The notes: a model not told the origin generated them from the letters alone. A stretch of DNA of 64,000 nt from Peptococcus niger (GCF_900101835.1 NZ_FNAF01000003.1:178710-242709); one strand, 5' to 3'. Positions 34,431-43,604 are shown, counted from the stretch's first letter. A program made the numbers and translations.

Positions 34431-34509
34431 TCAGGCGACACAGGCATAAAATTGGTCCAGCTCATCCGGAGTGCCATAGCCAAGGAGTTTCCTCGAAAGG
34501 CTATTAAAC
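34431..34509 (-). pseudogene. remnant of an IS30-like transposase C terminus
   Basis: On the minus strand a 25-codon stretch ends at TGA and reads FNSLSRKLLGYGTPDEL and then DQFYACVA. This is the typical end of the integrase core of IS30-type transposases ('RPRKxLGYxTPxE'). An in-frame stop lies directly upstream, and no other transposase part is found nearby. It marks old transposition between the exported-protein genes. Confidence 0.6.
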
Positions 34510-34610
34510 TAGGCTTCGATTTGAGCGATCTGCTTATCCGGCATTACGCACAAAATATTTAATTCACTTTAAGATAAAAGAAGGTATGGGGCGATTTCCC
34601 GTTCCTGGTG

Positions 34611-34666
34611 GAAATGATGACCTCCGGGTATCTTGTAATATGCAGGTACGCATTTTCACCAAATAG
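34611..34666 (+). pseudogene. remnant of a second copy of the 33027 gene
   Basis: The frame ending at TAG 34664-34666 reads NDDLRVSCNMQVRIFTK. The gene at 33027 ends DDLRVSCNMQGEIFKN. About 17 codons of the 3' end of a lost paralogue remain, in DNA of higher GC than the living copy. The rest of 34326-34699 has no gene. Confidence 0.7.
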
Positions 34667-34699
34667 TGCTGGGATGTAGAGACCAAAGGAGTTGATTTT

Positions 34700-35938
34700 A
34701 TGAAGAAGCAGGGCTTTATTTTACTGGCGCTGGTAGTCATGGTGACTTTGACGGCTTGTGGCGGGCCGGGGGCAGAATCGTCTTCGGCAGAAGGGTCTGC
34801 CGGTGCAGGGGCGGGCAGTGTTGTTGCGGCGCCTTTTGCGGAGGTCATCGGCGGGACGGATGACCAAGGGCGGACGGTGGTCTATACGAATGTGGATAAG
34901 ACCGGGGTCTTAACGGTGGACAGCAAGGCGAATTTGGTGGATGATAAGGGCAAGACGGTCTTAAGCACGGATTTTCGTGACTTGCGGCCTATTTTCGGCA
35001 GCGATTATTACGCTTTTCAAGAAGTCACAGATGGCCCCTGGGGGCTGATGACCGCAGAAGGCAAGCAATTGAAGGCGCCTTTTGCAGAAGATATTGCCCT
35101 TTTGTCGGAAAAAGACGGCAAGGCGGTTTTCAGTTACAAGAAAGACGAGCACTGGGGTGTGTACGATCTTCAAACCGATAGCCTGACAGATGCCATGAGC
35201 GAGGGAATGCCACTGGCGGCAGGTGCCGGCTTTGTCTATAGCAAAAATGGCCACATGGGCTTGGCCGCCAATGACGGCAGCTTGCTGACCGAAGCGGACT
35301 TTGATTGGATCGGCCTTTTTGGCGACAGCGATGAGGCGCTTTATAAACGGGGCAGTGAGCAGGGCATTTTAAATACCAGCGGTCAGGTGGTGCGGACCCT
35401 TGAGATAGACGGGGCCCTGCAACCGGCCAGCCTTTTAAACGGGCTGCCTGTTTCCTATAAAAAAGACGGCCGCTGGGGGCTTTTGGACAAGGACTTCAAG
35501 GTCTTGAGGCAGCCGTTTTCAGACCAGGCGGTTGTCATGGTGGCATCAGAGCAAAAAGGCCAGTCTTATGGCCTGTATGATGAAAAAGGGCGGATTGGCC
35601 TGTTGAACGCCAAGGGTGACCTGGTGCGGAAGCCTTTTGCCGATGAGATTGGCGCATTTACCCGGGATGGTTATGCTGTTTATAAGGATGGCGGCCACGG
35701 CGGGATTGTTGATGTGAACGGTAAAGACATCAAGGTGCCAAAAAACCAGGGCATTGAAAACTTTAATGAGCTGGGCTATGCGGCTTTTCAGCAGGACGGC
35801 GCTTGGGGCCTTCTGGATGAAAAGGGCAAGGTGGTCTTAAAGCCGACCTATGCAGAATTGCGCCTCTTTAACAAGGCCCCCTTGGCCTGGTTTAAGGAAA
35901 AACCGAAGGACAAATGGGGGATTGTGGCCCTCAAATAG
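34700..35938 (+). CDS. WG-repeat lipoprotein
   Basis: A 412-residue lipoprotein with lipobox 'LTAC' (about 17-20) and a Gly/Ala/Ser linker. The mature part holds about six to seven WG-type beta repeats ('GPWGLMTAEGKQL', 'EHWGVYDLQ', 'GRWGLLDKDFKVL', 'GAWGLLDEKGKVVLKPTY', 'DKWGIVAL'). WG repeats (PF14903) are surface-exposed beta modules of unknown binding role. ATG 34700 follows AAAGGAG. Base composition is like the chromosome, and no LytTR site precedes it, so it may not belong to the regulon. Confidence 0.87.
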   Translation: MKKQGFILLALVVMVTLTACGGPGAESSSAEGSAGAGAGSVVAAPFAEVIGGTDDQGRTVVYTNVDKTGVLTVDSKANLVDDKGKTVLSTDFRDLRPIFGSDYYAFQEVTDGPWGLMTAEGKQLKAPFAEDIALLSEKDGKAVFSYKKDEHWGVYDLQTDSLTDAMSEGMPLAAGAGFVYSKNGHMGLAANDGSLLTEADFDWIGLFGDSDEALYKRGSEQGILNTSGQVVRTLEIDGALQPASLLNGLPVSYKKDGRWGLLDKDFKVLRQPFSDQAVVMVASEQKGQSYGLYDEKGRIGLLNAKGDLVRKPFADEIGAFTRDGYAVYKDGGHGGIVDVNGKDIKVPKNQGIENFNELGYAAFQQDGAWGLLDEKGKVVLKPTYAELRLFNKAPLAWFKEKPKDKWGIVALK

Positions 35939-35959
35939 ATTTTGCCAGGGATAGGCGTC

Positions 35960-36005
35960 AAAAAGCCAGCCTCCATTGACGGGTGTCAATGGGGGCTGGC
36001 TTTTT
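35960..36005. terminator. bidirectional terminator between convergent genes
   Basis: A stem of about 20 bp (35960-35980 with 35985-36005, GGGT loop) flanked by A-run on the left and T-run on the right. It can stop both the WG-repeat gene and the minus-strand NUDIX operon. Confidence 0.92.
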
Positions 36006-36013
36006 GTGGAGGG

Positions 36014-36529
36014 TTATAGGTCCTGGAGGGCTTGGGCGAGAAAGGGCCGGCAGGTGCGGTACTGGATGATTTCCGGTTCGGCGAAGTGACCGGCGGCGAT
36101 GATGGCGTCAATTTCGGCCAAGGAGACCCAGCGGTAATCCACCGTTTCCTCCGCTTGCAGGACGATGCTGTCCGGGGGCTGGGCGGTGTAGTTGATAAAG
36201 CAATTGGCAAAGACTTGGCCGTTTTGAATGGTGGCGACCTGGATTAAGTCGCCGGGAGTGGAGTGGAGACCGGTTTCTTCACGCAGCTCCCGGGCGGCGG
36301 CTTGAGGGGCTGTTTCGCCGGCGATAACAGACCCGCCTGTGTTTTCCCAGCGGTTGGGGCAGATGATTTTTTCCGGCGCCCGGCGGGTGATGAGGACGCG
36401 TTTCAGCTGGCGGTGGAGGGTCCAGACGCCGATGATGGCGTGGTAGCGCCCTTGGGGAAGGGCATCGCCGCGGCGGTGGAGTTCACCGGTGGGGCTGCCG
36501 GCGGCGTCGAGTAATTCCCAGAGTTCCAT
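36014..36529 (-). CDS. NUDIX hydrolase
   Basis: A 171-residue NUDIX enzyme of the isopentenyl-diphosphate-isomerase-like subgroup. The Nudix box GX5EX7REUXEEXGU is intact, from 'GSVIAGET' to 'RELREETGL' (about 66-88). The N-terminal 'MELWELLDAAGSPTGELHRRG' start is typical of this subgroup in Firmicutes. The substrate cannot be predicted. It lies 3 bp downstream of the helicase gene, as the last gene of a minus-strand operon. Confidence 0.9.
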   Translation of the reverse strand: MELWELLDAAGSPTGELHRRGDALPQGRYHAIIGVWTLHRQLKRVLITRRAPEKIICPNRWENTGGSVIAGETAPQAAARELREETGLHSTPGDLIQVATIQNGQVFANCFINYTAQPPDSIVLQAEETVDYRWVSLAEIDAIIAAGHFAEPEIIQYRTCRPFLAQALQDL

Positions 36530-36532
36530 GGT

Positions 36533-37807
36533 TTACCTCTTTTTTTTCTGCTGCGCTTTTTTGCGCGCGGCGTGTTTCGGTGCTTTTTTGCTTTTCTTTT
36601 TAGGCGGGGGCTTGGGGGCGGTTTTTTTCTTTTTCGCCTTGAATGATTTGGATGAGGGGGTTGGCTTTTCCGCTTTCTCAGGGGCTTCGCCAAGGTAGCA
36701 GAGCCCGTCCCGGACGAACATCTTGTCAAAGTGAATGCCCAACTCCCGTTCGTAAATGCGCAAGGCGGCTTCATCCCGCCCGGCAACGAGGACGACGGAG
36801 GCCCCTTCCGCTTCCGGACCGCGGGCGGTCCGGCCGGCGCGGTGGACGTAGGTGGTTGGGTCATTGGGGAAGTCCAGGTGGATGACCTGGTCAATGATGG
36901 GCAGGTCCAAGCCGCGGGCGGCCAAGTCGCTGGAGACCAGGATGGTGATGTCGCCCTTGCGGACGCCTTGCATGACCGCTTGGCGGTCGTTTTTGTGCAT
37001 GGCGCTGTACAAGCCGGCGGCAGGCAGGCCCAGATGCCTTAGCCGGGCGACGATGCGGTCAATTTGGTCCAGGGCGTTGAGAAAAACCAGGCTGGTGCCA
37101 CTGCCCTGGAGGGCAAACAAGAGGGGGCGGAGCTGGTCAAACTTGCGGCTGGATTGGCAGGGCAGGATGAGGTGGTGGATGCGGGTGTTTAAGGCGCCGT
37201 CACCGGCCAGGCGCAGGAGGTCTCGGTTGAAAAAAGCCAGCTGGTCATCCTGCAAGGAGGCGGAAACAAGGACGAGTTGGACGTCACGTAAGAGGCGCTT
37301 TTGTAAATCGGCAATGTCTGCCGGCTTGCCCAAGAGGGCGTCCACCTCGTCCAGGATCAGGGTGCGAATGGTTTGGCCGTTGAGTTTGCGGCGGTTGAAC
37401 AATTCTAAAATGCGGCCGGGTGTGCCGATGACGACCGGCGGTCGCTTGCCCAGCTGCTCAAGCTGGTAGCGGATATTGGCGCCGCCAAAGGCTGCGGTGA
37501 CCGCCTGGGGATGGCCCAAGGCGGTGCAGTAGGCATCGGCCACATCGGCAATCTGCTTGCAGAGTTCGGCGGTGGGGGCGATGATGAGCAGGCGGTTTTC
37601 TGATGCGGCCAGGAGGTCATCGGTTAAAAGGGGGAGGAGGTAGGCCAGGGTTTTGCCGCTGCCGGTAATGTCCGCCAGGGCGACAGACCGGCCTTGGGCA
37701 AGGGGGGGATAGGCCTTGGCCTGGATGCTGGTGGGGTCGGTAACCCCGAATAGGTCCTTTAGGGCCTGTCTGCTCGTATCGGTCAAGCCCAAGTCTGCAA
37801 ATGTCAT
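36533..37807 (-). CDS. divergent DEAD-box RNA helicase
   Basis: A 424-residue superfamily 2 helicase. The Q motif region ('FADLGLTDTSRQAL...PTSIQAKAYPPL') is at 2-34 and motif I 'ADITGSGKT' at about 44-52. Motif II reads 'LDEVD' instead of DEAD, motif III 'SAS' instead of SAT, and motif VI 'HRAGRTARG'. After about residue 370 there is a Lys/Pro-rich basic tail, as in RNA-binding helicases. It overlaps the MBL gene by ATGA. ATPase function is likely, but the altered motif II and III make it an unusual member. Confidence 0.85.
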   Translation of the reverse strand: MTFADLGLTDTSRQALKDLFGVTDPTSIQAKAYPPLAQGRSVALADITGSGKTLAYLLPLLTDDLLAASENRLLIIAPTAELCKQIADVADAYCTALGHPQAVTAAFGGANIRYQLEQLGKRPPVVIGTPGRILELFNRRKLNGQTIRTLILDEVDALLGKPADIADLQKRLLRDVQLVLVSASLQDDQLAFFNRDLLRLAGDGALNTRIHHLILPCQSSRKFDQLRPLLFALQGSGTSLVFLNALDQIDRIVARLRHLGLPAAGLYSAMHKNDRQAVMQGVRKGDITILVSSDLAARGLDLPIIDQVIHLDFPNDPTTYVHRAGRTARGPEAEGASVVLVAGRDEAALRIYERELGIHFDKMFVRDGLCYLGEAPEKAEKPTPSSKSFKAKKKKTAPKPPPKKKSKKAPKHAARKKAQQKKKR

Positions 37808-38640
37808 TGATGGTTCTCCTTTGGCCGGTGTTCGAAAAATAGGCTGTCAAGGTCGTTCGGTGCGGATATTTCTCCCGTGAAGGTTTCCCGGGCCAGGCTG
37901 ATGTAGTCTTGCCGGCGGGTCGGCGTGGCGTCCAAGCCGGAATGGAAGAGGATTAGGTGGCGGGCGCCGGCGTCACGGGCGTTGGCGGCGGCTTCGGCAA
38001 CGGTGGAATGGCCGATGGATTTCGGGGAAAACCGGCCTTCGCCGGGATGGGCAATGTAGGCTTCATGGATGAGGTAGTCGGCCTCCCGGGCATAGGGCAT
38101 GCCCGGCGCCCGCAAGGGTTCATCGCCCAGGTAGACCAGGCGTTCACCGGTTTGCAGGCGGATTTGACAGCCGTATTGCTCCACTTTGGCGGCGCCGATG
38201 TCAAAGAAGGTGACCTGCCAGGGACCAATGGGGCAGGTGGTGCCGCTTTCCACAGGCACCAGCCGGATATGGCTGCCAATCATGTCCAGGACTGAGCTGG
38301 GCAAGATCGGTCGGCAGACGGCCATCAAGGTGTCCAAAAGGGCCGGGCTGCCGTAAATATGTAGGGGGGGCCAGTCGGGATGGCGCTGCTTGCCGTGGCC
38401 GGACAAGCGCATAAGCCAGGGCGCCCCCAGGATATGGTCGGTATGGTGGTGGGAGATAAAAACGTCGGTAATGGCCTCCGGGGGGATGTCGGCTTGGCGC
38501 AGCCGGTGTAAAATGCCGTTGCCGCCGCCGGTGTCCATCAGAAAATGCCGGCCCTTGAGGCCATCCCGCAAAAGCAGGGCGGTGGTGAAGCAATCGGTGT
38601 TCATGGCGGCACCGGTGCCTAAGTAGATCAGTTCTTCCAA
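37804..38640 (-). CDS. metallo-beta-lactamase fold hydrolase (RNase Z-like)
   Basis: A 278-residue MBL-fold protein. The metal site 'SHHHTDH' (about 63-69) fits the HxHxDH motif, 'YLGDEPL' supplies the next Asp, and 'LILFHSG' the last His. The layout resembles RNase Z/arylsulfatase-type MBL proteins, but the exosite needed for tRNA processing is not evident, so I leave the substrate open. It overlaps the helicase start by 4 bp. Confidence 0.83.
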   Translation of the reverse strand: MEELIYLGTGAAMNTDCFTTALLLRDGLKGRHFLMDTGGGNGILHRLRQADIPPEAITDVFISHHHTDHILGAPWLMRLSGHGKQRHPDWPPLHIYGSPALLDTLMAVCRPILPSSVLDMIGSHIRLVPVESGTTCPIGPWQVTFFDIGAAKVEQYGCQIRLQTGERLVYLGDEPLRAPGMPYAREADYLIHEAYIAHPGEGRFSPKSIGHSTVAEAAANARDAGARHLILFHSGLDATPTRRQDYISLARETFTGEISAPNDLDSLFFEHRPKENHQ

Positions 38641-38644
38641 GGTG

Positions 38645-38920
38645 TCAGCTCCTTTTTGCAGTTAGGGAAAAGCGCAGCTTGTGACTGCGCGGAAATTCGC
38701 GTTTGGCGATGCGCCGCACGGCCTTGCGCAGCGCTGTATCTGTCCTGAAGGTGTAGCGTTCATTTTGAAAGCCGTCCTCAATAAGCTCATAGCCGTCGTC
38801 GGACAGGCTGATGCTGAAGCCGCGGTCCCCCTTCCAGGTACGGACCCGGAGGATGTCATCAGGGGTTAATTTTTTAATGGCGCGGCTGCATTCGGCTTCC
38901 AGTCGATTGATTGTAATCAT
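38645..38920 (-). CDS. small conserved-looking protein, function unknown
   Basis: A 91-residue basic protein, no signal peptide. I choose the ATG at 38920 (MITINRLEAE) behind AGGGTGATG; an upstream in-frame ATG at 38947 lies over the likely -10 TACAAT. The central 'DDGYELIEDGFQNERYTF' and C-terminal 'AVRRIAKREFPRSHKLR' are well packed alpha/beta patterns, but I do not recognise a family. It is 4 bp upstream of the MBL gene and likely first in that operon. Confidence 0.7.
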   Translation of the reverse strand: MITINRLEAECSRAIKKLTPDDILRVRTWKGDRGFSISLSDDGYELIEDGFQNERYTFRTDTALRKAVRRIAKREFPRSHKLRFSLTAKRS

Positions 38921-38957
38921 AGCATCACCCTGTTTATTGTAGCACATTCATTGGCAA

Positions 38958-38986
38958 TTGACAGGGGTCGGTGCAACCGTTAAAGT
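38958..38986 (+). promoter_or_regulatory. promoter of sortase gene
   Basis: Consensus TTGACA (38958-38963), 17-bp spacer, TAAAGT (38981-38986), 22 bp before the start codon. It is divergent to the small gene at 38645-38920. Confidence 0.65.
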
Positions 38987-39007
38987 GGTGGTTGCAGGAG
39001 GTGCTTC

Positions 39008-39742
39008 ATGAAAAAAATACGTGTGGTCATCGGGGTCATCTGCCTGGTTGTGGGGCTGGCCCTGATCATCAATCATCAGGTGGATTGGCGCGGGCACCTG
39101 CACACCTGGCAGCACGTGCCCCCGGCAGAGGAGCTGGCAACGTCGTCCTTGCCGGCGCCGGAAAATCCCTATGCGGCAGATATAGCCCGCTACCAGTCGG
39201 CCAATGGGGATGTCTGCGGCTGGCTGGATTTTCCTGACTTTGTCAATGCCCCGGTGGTTAAGGGGGGAGATAACGAATTCTACTTGACCCATGATGCCAC
39301 CGGCAATGCCAATCCAAACGGGACGGCTTTTTTAGACTATGAAGTGGCGCCGGAGACGGCGGACCATTGGGTGATTTACGGGCATAATATGGCCAATGGG
39401 CAGGTCTTTTCCAATTTAGACCGCCTGCTGGGCCAGGCCACGGCAGAGAGCCATCGCCGGTTCCGCTTGGCTACCCCGACCAGGGTCTGGGATTGTGAGA
39501 TCATCGGCGTGTATGATATGAATTTGGAAGATCCGGCGCAGTTTTTCAGCTACAACAGTTGGCTGAACTGGGATGATGAGAAGAACGCCCGGGCTTATCT
39601 GGACAACTTGTCTGCCAGTGAGCGGGTACGCCTGTCCACGCCTGTTGACAAAAGAGACCAGCTGGTGACCCTGTCCACCTGTGACAATGCGCAAAAGGAT
39701 GCCCGTATTTTGATTGTTGCCAAACGGACCGTCAGTGCCTAG
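39008..39742 (+). CDS. srtB: class B sortase
   Basis: A 244-residue membrane-anchored transpeptidase. One N-terminal helix (about 5-24) anchors it outside the cell. Catalytic residues are His126 ('YGHNM'), Cys225 ('TLSTC') and an Arg near 234 ('DARILIVAKR'). The class B insertion ('FFSYNSWLNWDDEKNARAYL') is present. Sortases of this class attach one or a few proteins to peptidoglycan. No sorting-signal protein is encoded next to it in this window. Confidence 0.92.
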   Translation: MKKIRVVIGVICLVVGLALIINHQVDWRGHLHTWQHVPPAEELATSSLPAPENPYAADIARYQSANGDVCGWLDFPDFVNAPVVKGGDNEFYLTHDATGNANPNGTAFLDYEVAPETADHWVIYGHNMANGQVFSNLDRLLGQATAESHRRFRLATPTRVWDCEIIGVYDMNLEDPAQFFSYNSWLNWDDEKNARAYLDNLSASERVRLSTPVDKRDQLVTLSTCDNAQKDARILIVAKRTVSA

Positions 39743-39763
39743 CCGCCGCAAGGCGGTTTTTTT
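39743..39763 (+). terminator. srtB: terminator of srtB
   Basis: CCGCC, GCAA loop, GGCGG and seven T, right at the stop codon. Confidence 0.85.
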
Positions 39764-39781
39764 ATGCCTGTTGGCGGGCAT

Positions 39782-39812
39782 AAAAAAACCTGCCGCTGGA
39801 ATGCGGCAGGCA
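39782..39812 (-). terminator. copA: terminator of copA
   Basis: On the minus strand an 8-bp stem (CCTGCCGC/GCGGCAGG, 39789-39796 and 39803-39810) is followed by a T7 run (seen as A on the plus strand, 39782-39788). Confidence 0.85.
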
Positions 39813-39822
39813 GGCGGGCGGT

Positions 39823-40053
39823 TTAGCTGAAGAGCCCTTTTTTATCGGCAATGCTGGTGACGGTGTAGCCGGCTTCGCTAACCACCTTGCGGATGGCGTC
39901 ATCGGTGACCTCACCGTTCAAGCTGAGCACGGCTTCTTTTTTCTCCAAGTTGACCTTGGCTTTGCTGACACCGGGTAGGCTTTCCAGGGCCTTGCCGGCA
40001 GCGGCTTGGCAATGCGCGCAATGCATACCGTCAATGTGAACAACTTTTTTCAT
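39823..40053 (-). CDS. possible internal start giving a free CopZ-like copper chaperone
   Basis: Inside copA an in-frame ATG (40053) opens the third metal-binding domain. On the minus strand it is preceded by GCGAGGATGCC, whose GAGG has ribosome-site spacing. The product would have 76 residues, close to the usual size of CopZ (about 68-70), with the 'GMHCAHC' motif. This is a prediction from position and the weak ribosome site; no independent evidence. Confidence 0.35.
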   Translation of the reverse strand: MKKVVHIDGMHCAHCQAAAGKALESLPGVSKAKVNLEKKEAVLSLNGEVTDDAIRKVVSEAGYTVTSIADKKGLFS

Positions 40054-42657
40054 GGCATCCTCGCTTTCTGAAACCGTTTCAGCAACGGCTTCACCGGTCG
40101 GTGCGGCGGCAGGGGCGTCAAGCAGGGACGGGCCTGCCGGGGCCGCAGCGGCAACGGGTCGGCTGGCGGTAAAGCTGCGCAGGCGGAGCCCGTTGGTTAC
40201 GACAAAAATAGACGACAAACTCATGGCGGCGGCGGCAAACATCGGGTTCAGATGAATGCCGAAGGGCAGGTATAAGAGCCCGGCCGCGATGGGAATACAT
40301 AATACATTGTAGAAAAAGGCCCAGAAGAGGTTTTGCTTGATGGTCCTCAGGGTGGCGGCAGACAGTTCAAAGGCACGGCTGATGTCCAAGAGGTCATTGC
40401 GCATCAGGACCACATCGGCGGATTCAATGGCAATGTCCGTGCCGGCGCCGATGGCAATGCCTGTATTGGCGCGGGCCAGGGCGGGCGCATCGTTAATGCC
40501 GTCGCCGACCATGGCCACCTGTCGTCCCTCGTCTTGGAGACGGCGAATGGCGCTGTCTTTATCCTGGGGAAGGACCTCGGCGATGACCGCATCAATGCCA
40601 GTGGTGCGGGCGATGGCGTCGGCGGTTAGGCGGGTGTCGCCGGTAAGCATCATGACGCGGACGCCCAGGTCGTGGAGGGCTGTGACCGCTTCGGCAGATG
40701 TCGGCTTGACCGCATCCTGGACGGCCAGCATGCCCAGCAGCTGGTGGTCATTGGCCATATAAAGGGGCGTTTTGCCTTCCTTGGCCAAGTTCTCCGCCTT
40801 TTTGTCGGCGCCGCGGCAGTCCACCGCCAGGCGGTCCATCAGGCTGCGGTTACCGGCGTAGAGGGTCTCCCCTTCGACCAGGGCGCTGACGCCTTGACCG
40901 CTATGGCTGGTAAAGTCCTCAGCCAGGGCATCGGCTAAATTCAAGCGCTCAGCGGCTTCCACCACGGCCTTGGCGACCGGGTGCTCGCTGGCGGCTTCCA
41001 GGGCGTAGGCCTGCCGCAGCAGGGCCGCCTGCCCCTGCCCTTGAAAGGGGATCACGTCCGTCAGTTCCGGGCGGCCCTCGGTGAGGGTGCCGGTTTTATC
41101 CAGGACGACGGTATCGATGTGGTGGAGGTTTTCCAGGGCTTCGGCGCTTTTAAAGAGGATGCCCATCCGGGCCCCCTGGCCGGTGCCGACCATAATGGCC
41201 ACCGGCGTGGCCAGTCCTAGGGCACAGGGGCAGGAAATGACCAAGACCGATACTGCGGTAGAGAGGGCAAATTCCGCCCCATAGCCCAAGCAAAGCCAAA
41301 CGATAGCGGTCAGCAAAGCGATGGCCATGACCGCCGGGACAAAGACCGCGGCCACCTTGTCCGCCAGTCGGGAGATGGGGGCCTTCCCTGTATTGGCATC
41401 GGCTACCAGGGCCACAATGTGGGCCAAGGTGGTATCGGCGCCAACCCGGGTGACGGTCATGCGGAGGGCGCCGGTGGTGTTGATGGTGGCGCCGGTCACT
41501 TGGTCGCCGGGGCCCTTGTCCACCGGCAAGGGCTCACCGGTCAAGGCGCTTTCGTCTACGGCCGAGCGACCGCTGGCCACTAAGCCGTCCACCGGAATGC
41601 GGCCACCGGGGCGGATTTCCAGGAGGTCGCCGACCCGGACTTGGGCGGTGGGCACGGTGCGGACGTGGCCGTCCGTCGGATCGACCAGGAGGGCTTCTTC
41701 CGGGGCCAATTCCAAGAGGCCGGAAACGGCATCGGTGGTGCGGCCCTTGGACCGGGCCTCCAAGTATTTGCCCACGCTGATTAGGGTGACGATCATGGCC
41801 GCCGATTCAAAATACAGCTGGTGGCGATAGGTGGCCACCAGGGCCATATCGTCTGTTGCATAGCCTTGGCTGATCCGCCACATGGCAAAAAGGCCGTACA
41901 AAAATGCAGCGGCGGCGCCGATGGCCACCAGGCTGTCCATGTTAGGGGCCAGGTAGCGGAGGCCCTTGAAGCCATTGATGAAAAATTTGCGGTTGATGAT
42001 TAAAACCGGCAGGGTCAGGACCAGTTGCAGGCCGGCAAAGCGCAGGGCCGCATCGGGACCGGTGAAAAAGGAGGGCAGGGGAAGCCCGGCCATACTGCCC
42101 ATGGTGACGTACATCAGCGGTATGAGCAGGAAGAGCGAGGTAATGATCCGTTTTTTGATGGTTGCCGCTTCCCGATGCTGGAGCAAGGACGGGTTGTCCG
42201 GCAGGGCCTGACGGGCATCGTGGCGCTGAGCGCCGTAGCCGGCCTTCTCAATGGCCGCGATGATGAGGTCCGGGTCCGTGGGCCGGTCGTAGCTGACCGT
42301 CAAGGTCCCGGCCAGGAGGTTGACCGAGGCGGTTTTCACGCCGGCCACCTCTTTGACGGTGCGTTCCACAGCCGCTTGACAGGCGGCACAGGACATGCCG
42401 GTGACGTCAAAGCGCTGGCCATCGGTCGGTGCGGCCTTATCCGCCGTTTCTTCAATGGTGTAGCCGGCTTTTTCAACCGCCGCACGGACGGCTTCCGGAT
42501 CGGCCGGACCGGTGACCGTCATATCCCCGGTCAGGAGGTTGACCTGGACCGCCTCTACCTGGGGCACTTGCCGCACCCGCCGTTCAACGGTCGCTTGACA
42601 GGCGGCGCAGGACATCCCGCCCACCCGATAATGTTGTTGTAATTCGTCCATAGACAC
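39823..42657 (-). CDS. copA: copper-exporting P1B-type ATPase with a C-terminal chaperone-like domain
   Basis: A 944-residue Cu(I) export pump. Two N-terminal heavy-metal domains carry GMSCAAC (Cys17/20 and Cys90/93). About eight helices follow, with '[11 protein letters not shown]' (CPC about 474-476), 'DKTGTLTEG' (Asp about 515) and '[10 protein letters not shown]'. After the last helix a 45-residue Ala/Pro/Ser linker leads to a third metal-binding domain with 'GMHCAHC' (about 877-883). A C-terminal domain is unusual for CopA, where the chaperone CopZ is normally separate. It starts at ATG 42657 behind AAGGAAGG. Confidence 0.95.
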   Translation of the reverse strand: MSMDELQQHYRVGGMSCAACQATVERRVRQVPQVEAVQVNLLTGDMTVTGPADPEAVRAAVEKAGYTIEETADKAAPTDGQRFDVTGMSCAACQAAVERTVKEVAGVKTASVNLLAGTLTVSYDRPTDPDLIIAAIEKAGYGAQRHDARQALPDNPSLLQHREAATIKKRIITSLFLLIPLMYVTMGSMAGLPLPSFFTGPDAALRFAGLQLVLTLPVLIINRKFFINGFKGLRYLAPNMDSLVAIGAAAAFLYGLFAMWRISQGYATDDMALVATYRHQLYFESAAMIVTLISVGKYLEARSKGRTTDAVSGLLELAPEEALLVDPTDGHVRTVPTAQVRVGDLLEIRPGGRIPVDGLVASGRSAVDESALTGEPLPVDKGPGDQVTGATINTTGALRMTVTRVGADTTLAHIVALVADANTGKAPISRLADKVAAVFVPAVMAIALLTAIVWLCLGYGAEFALSTAVSVLVISCPCALGLATPVAIMVGTGQGARMGILFKSAEALENLHHIDTVVLDKTGTLTEGRPELTDVIPFQGQGQAALLRQAYALEAASEHPVAKAVVEAAERLNLADALAEDFTSHSGQGVSALVEGETLYAGNRSLMDRLAVDCRGADKKAENLAKEGKTPLYMANDHQLLGMLAVQDAVKPTSAEAVTALHDLGVRVMMLTGDTRLTADAIARTTGIDAVIAEVLPQDKDSAIRRLQDEGRQVAMVGDGINDAPALARANTGIAIGAGTDIAIESADVVLMRNDLLDISRAFELSAATLRTIKQNLFWAFFYNVLCIPIAAGLLYLPFGIHLNPMFAAAAMSLSSIFVVTNGLRLRSFTASRPVAAAAPAGPSLLDAPAAAPTGEAVAETVSESEDAMKKVVHIDGMHCAHCQAAAGKALESLPGVSKAKVNLEKKEAVLSLNGEVTDDAIRKVVSEAGYTVTSIADKKGLFS

Positions 42658-42691
42658 CTTCCTTTCTTCTAATGATAGCTACCTATGGTTT

Positions 42692-42720
42692 ATTATAAGC
42701 TTCTTACACGTCTTTGCCAA
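42692..42720 (-). promoter_or_regulatory. copA: promoter of copA
   Basis: On the minus strand TTGGCA (42715-42720), 17-bp spacer and a perfect TATAAT (42692-42697), 35 bp before the gene. The spacer is normal length, so it is not a MerR/CueR-type promoter. An 'ACCATAGGT' stretch between promoter and gene could be an operator but is not a clear CopY or CsoR site. Confidence 0.75.
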
Positions 42721-42731
42721 CTTTTAACAAT

Positions 42732-42760
42732 TTGAGACGGTGGCACAGCGGCCTTATCTA
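42732..42760 (+). promoter_or_regulatory. candidate promoter of the SpoU methyltransferase gene
   Basis: TTGAGA (42732-42737), 17-bp spacer, TATCTA (42755-42760), about 64 bp before the start codon. The -10 box matches only four of six bases. Confidence 0.4.
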
Positions 42761-42823
42761 TGCTAAAATAATAGGCATAAGATGTATGCGAGCGGATGGG
42801 ACAGCGTCTGAAAGAGGTTTCTC

Positions 42824-43603
42824 ATGAGAAAGATAGAATCTGATAAAAATCAATGGATTAAGCGGATGCACGCCTTGGAAAAACGCAAGTACCGGCTGGC
42901 CTTTGAGCAATTTGTCGCTGAGGGACGGCGGTTTGTGGAAGAAGCGCTGAACAGCGGGGCGGCGGTGCATGCCATTTTAATTGTTGATGGCAATGAAGAC
43001 AAGTATGCCGACTTGTTAAAAACGTATGACGGGCCGGTGCTCCTGGTGCCGGAGCCGATTTTGAACGAGGCCCTGGCAACGGTGAATCCGCAGGACATTG
43101 CGGCCATTGTCAGCTTCCCGGATTGGAGCGAGACCCCCTGGCCGGAAATGCAGACCGTGGTTGTGGTTGACGGCGTCCAGGACCCGGGCAACTTGGGGAC
43201 GATTATCCGGACCACCATGGCCAGCGGAGCGGATGCCGTCTTCTGCTTAAAGGGGACGGTTGACTTTACCAACCGTAAAGTGCTGCGCGCCACCATGGGG
43301 ACAATTTTTTCCCTGCCGGTCTATATGATTGAGGATGTGGAAGAGGTCATTCACGTCCTGCGCAAATACGGCTTTACTTTTGTCGTCGCCGATGCAGACG
43401 GCACCCCCTACGATGAAGCGGAACTGCCGGATAAGATTGCCCTGATTTTAGGCAATGAAGGCAACGGGCCGGAGCAAATTGAAGAATATGATCAAGTGAT
43501 TTCCATTCCCCTGGAAAGAGGCGTTGAGTCGCTTAATGTAGCCGTTGCCGGCGGCATCCTCATGTACCATATTCGTTCTTTGCGCCACCGCAAGGAGGGC
43601 TGA
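42824..43603 (+). CDS. TrmH/SpoU family RNA 2'-O-methyltransferase
   Basis: A 259-residue SPOUT methyltransferase. An N-terminal substrate-binding domain (about 10-95) precedes the knot domain, with motif 1 'NLGTIIRTTMASGAD' (about 122-136), motif 2 'ALILGNEGNGP' (about 205-215) and motif 3 'IPLERGVESLNVAVAGGI' (about 227-244). It methylates a ribose in rRNA or tRNA; the exact target (RlmB-like or other) cannot be read from sequence. Two small membrane-protein genes follow closely. Confidence 0.9.
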   Translation: MRKIESDKNQWIKRMHALEKRKYRLAFEQFVAEGRRFVEEALNSGAAVHAILIVDGNEDKYADLLKTYDGPVLLVPEPILNEALATVNPQDIAAIVSFPDWSETPWPEMQTVVVVDGVQDPGNLGTIIRTTMASGADAVFCLKGTVDFTNRKVLRATMGTIFSLPVYMIEDVEEVIHVLRKYGFTFVVADADGTPYDEAELPDKIALILGNEGNGPEQIEEYDQVISIPLERGVESLNVAVAGGILMYHIRSLRHRKEG

Positions 43604-43604
43604 G

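Noticed and set aside
42660..42691. CopY or CsoR operator before copA
   Set aside because: ACCATAGGT is only a short symmetric stretch and lacks the known consensus of either regulator.
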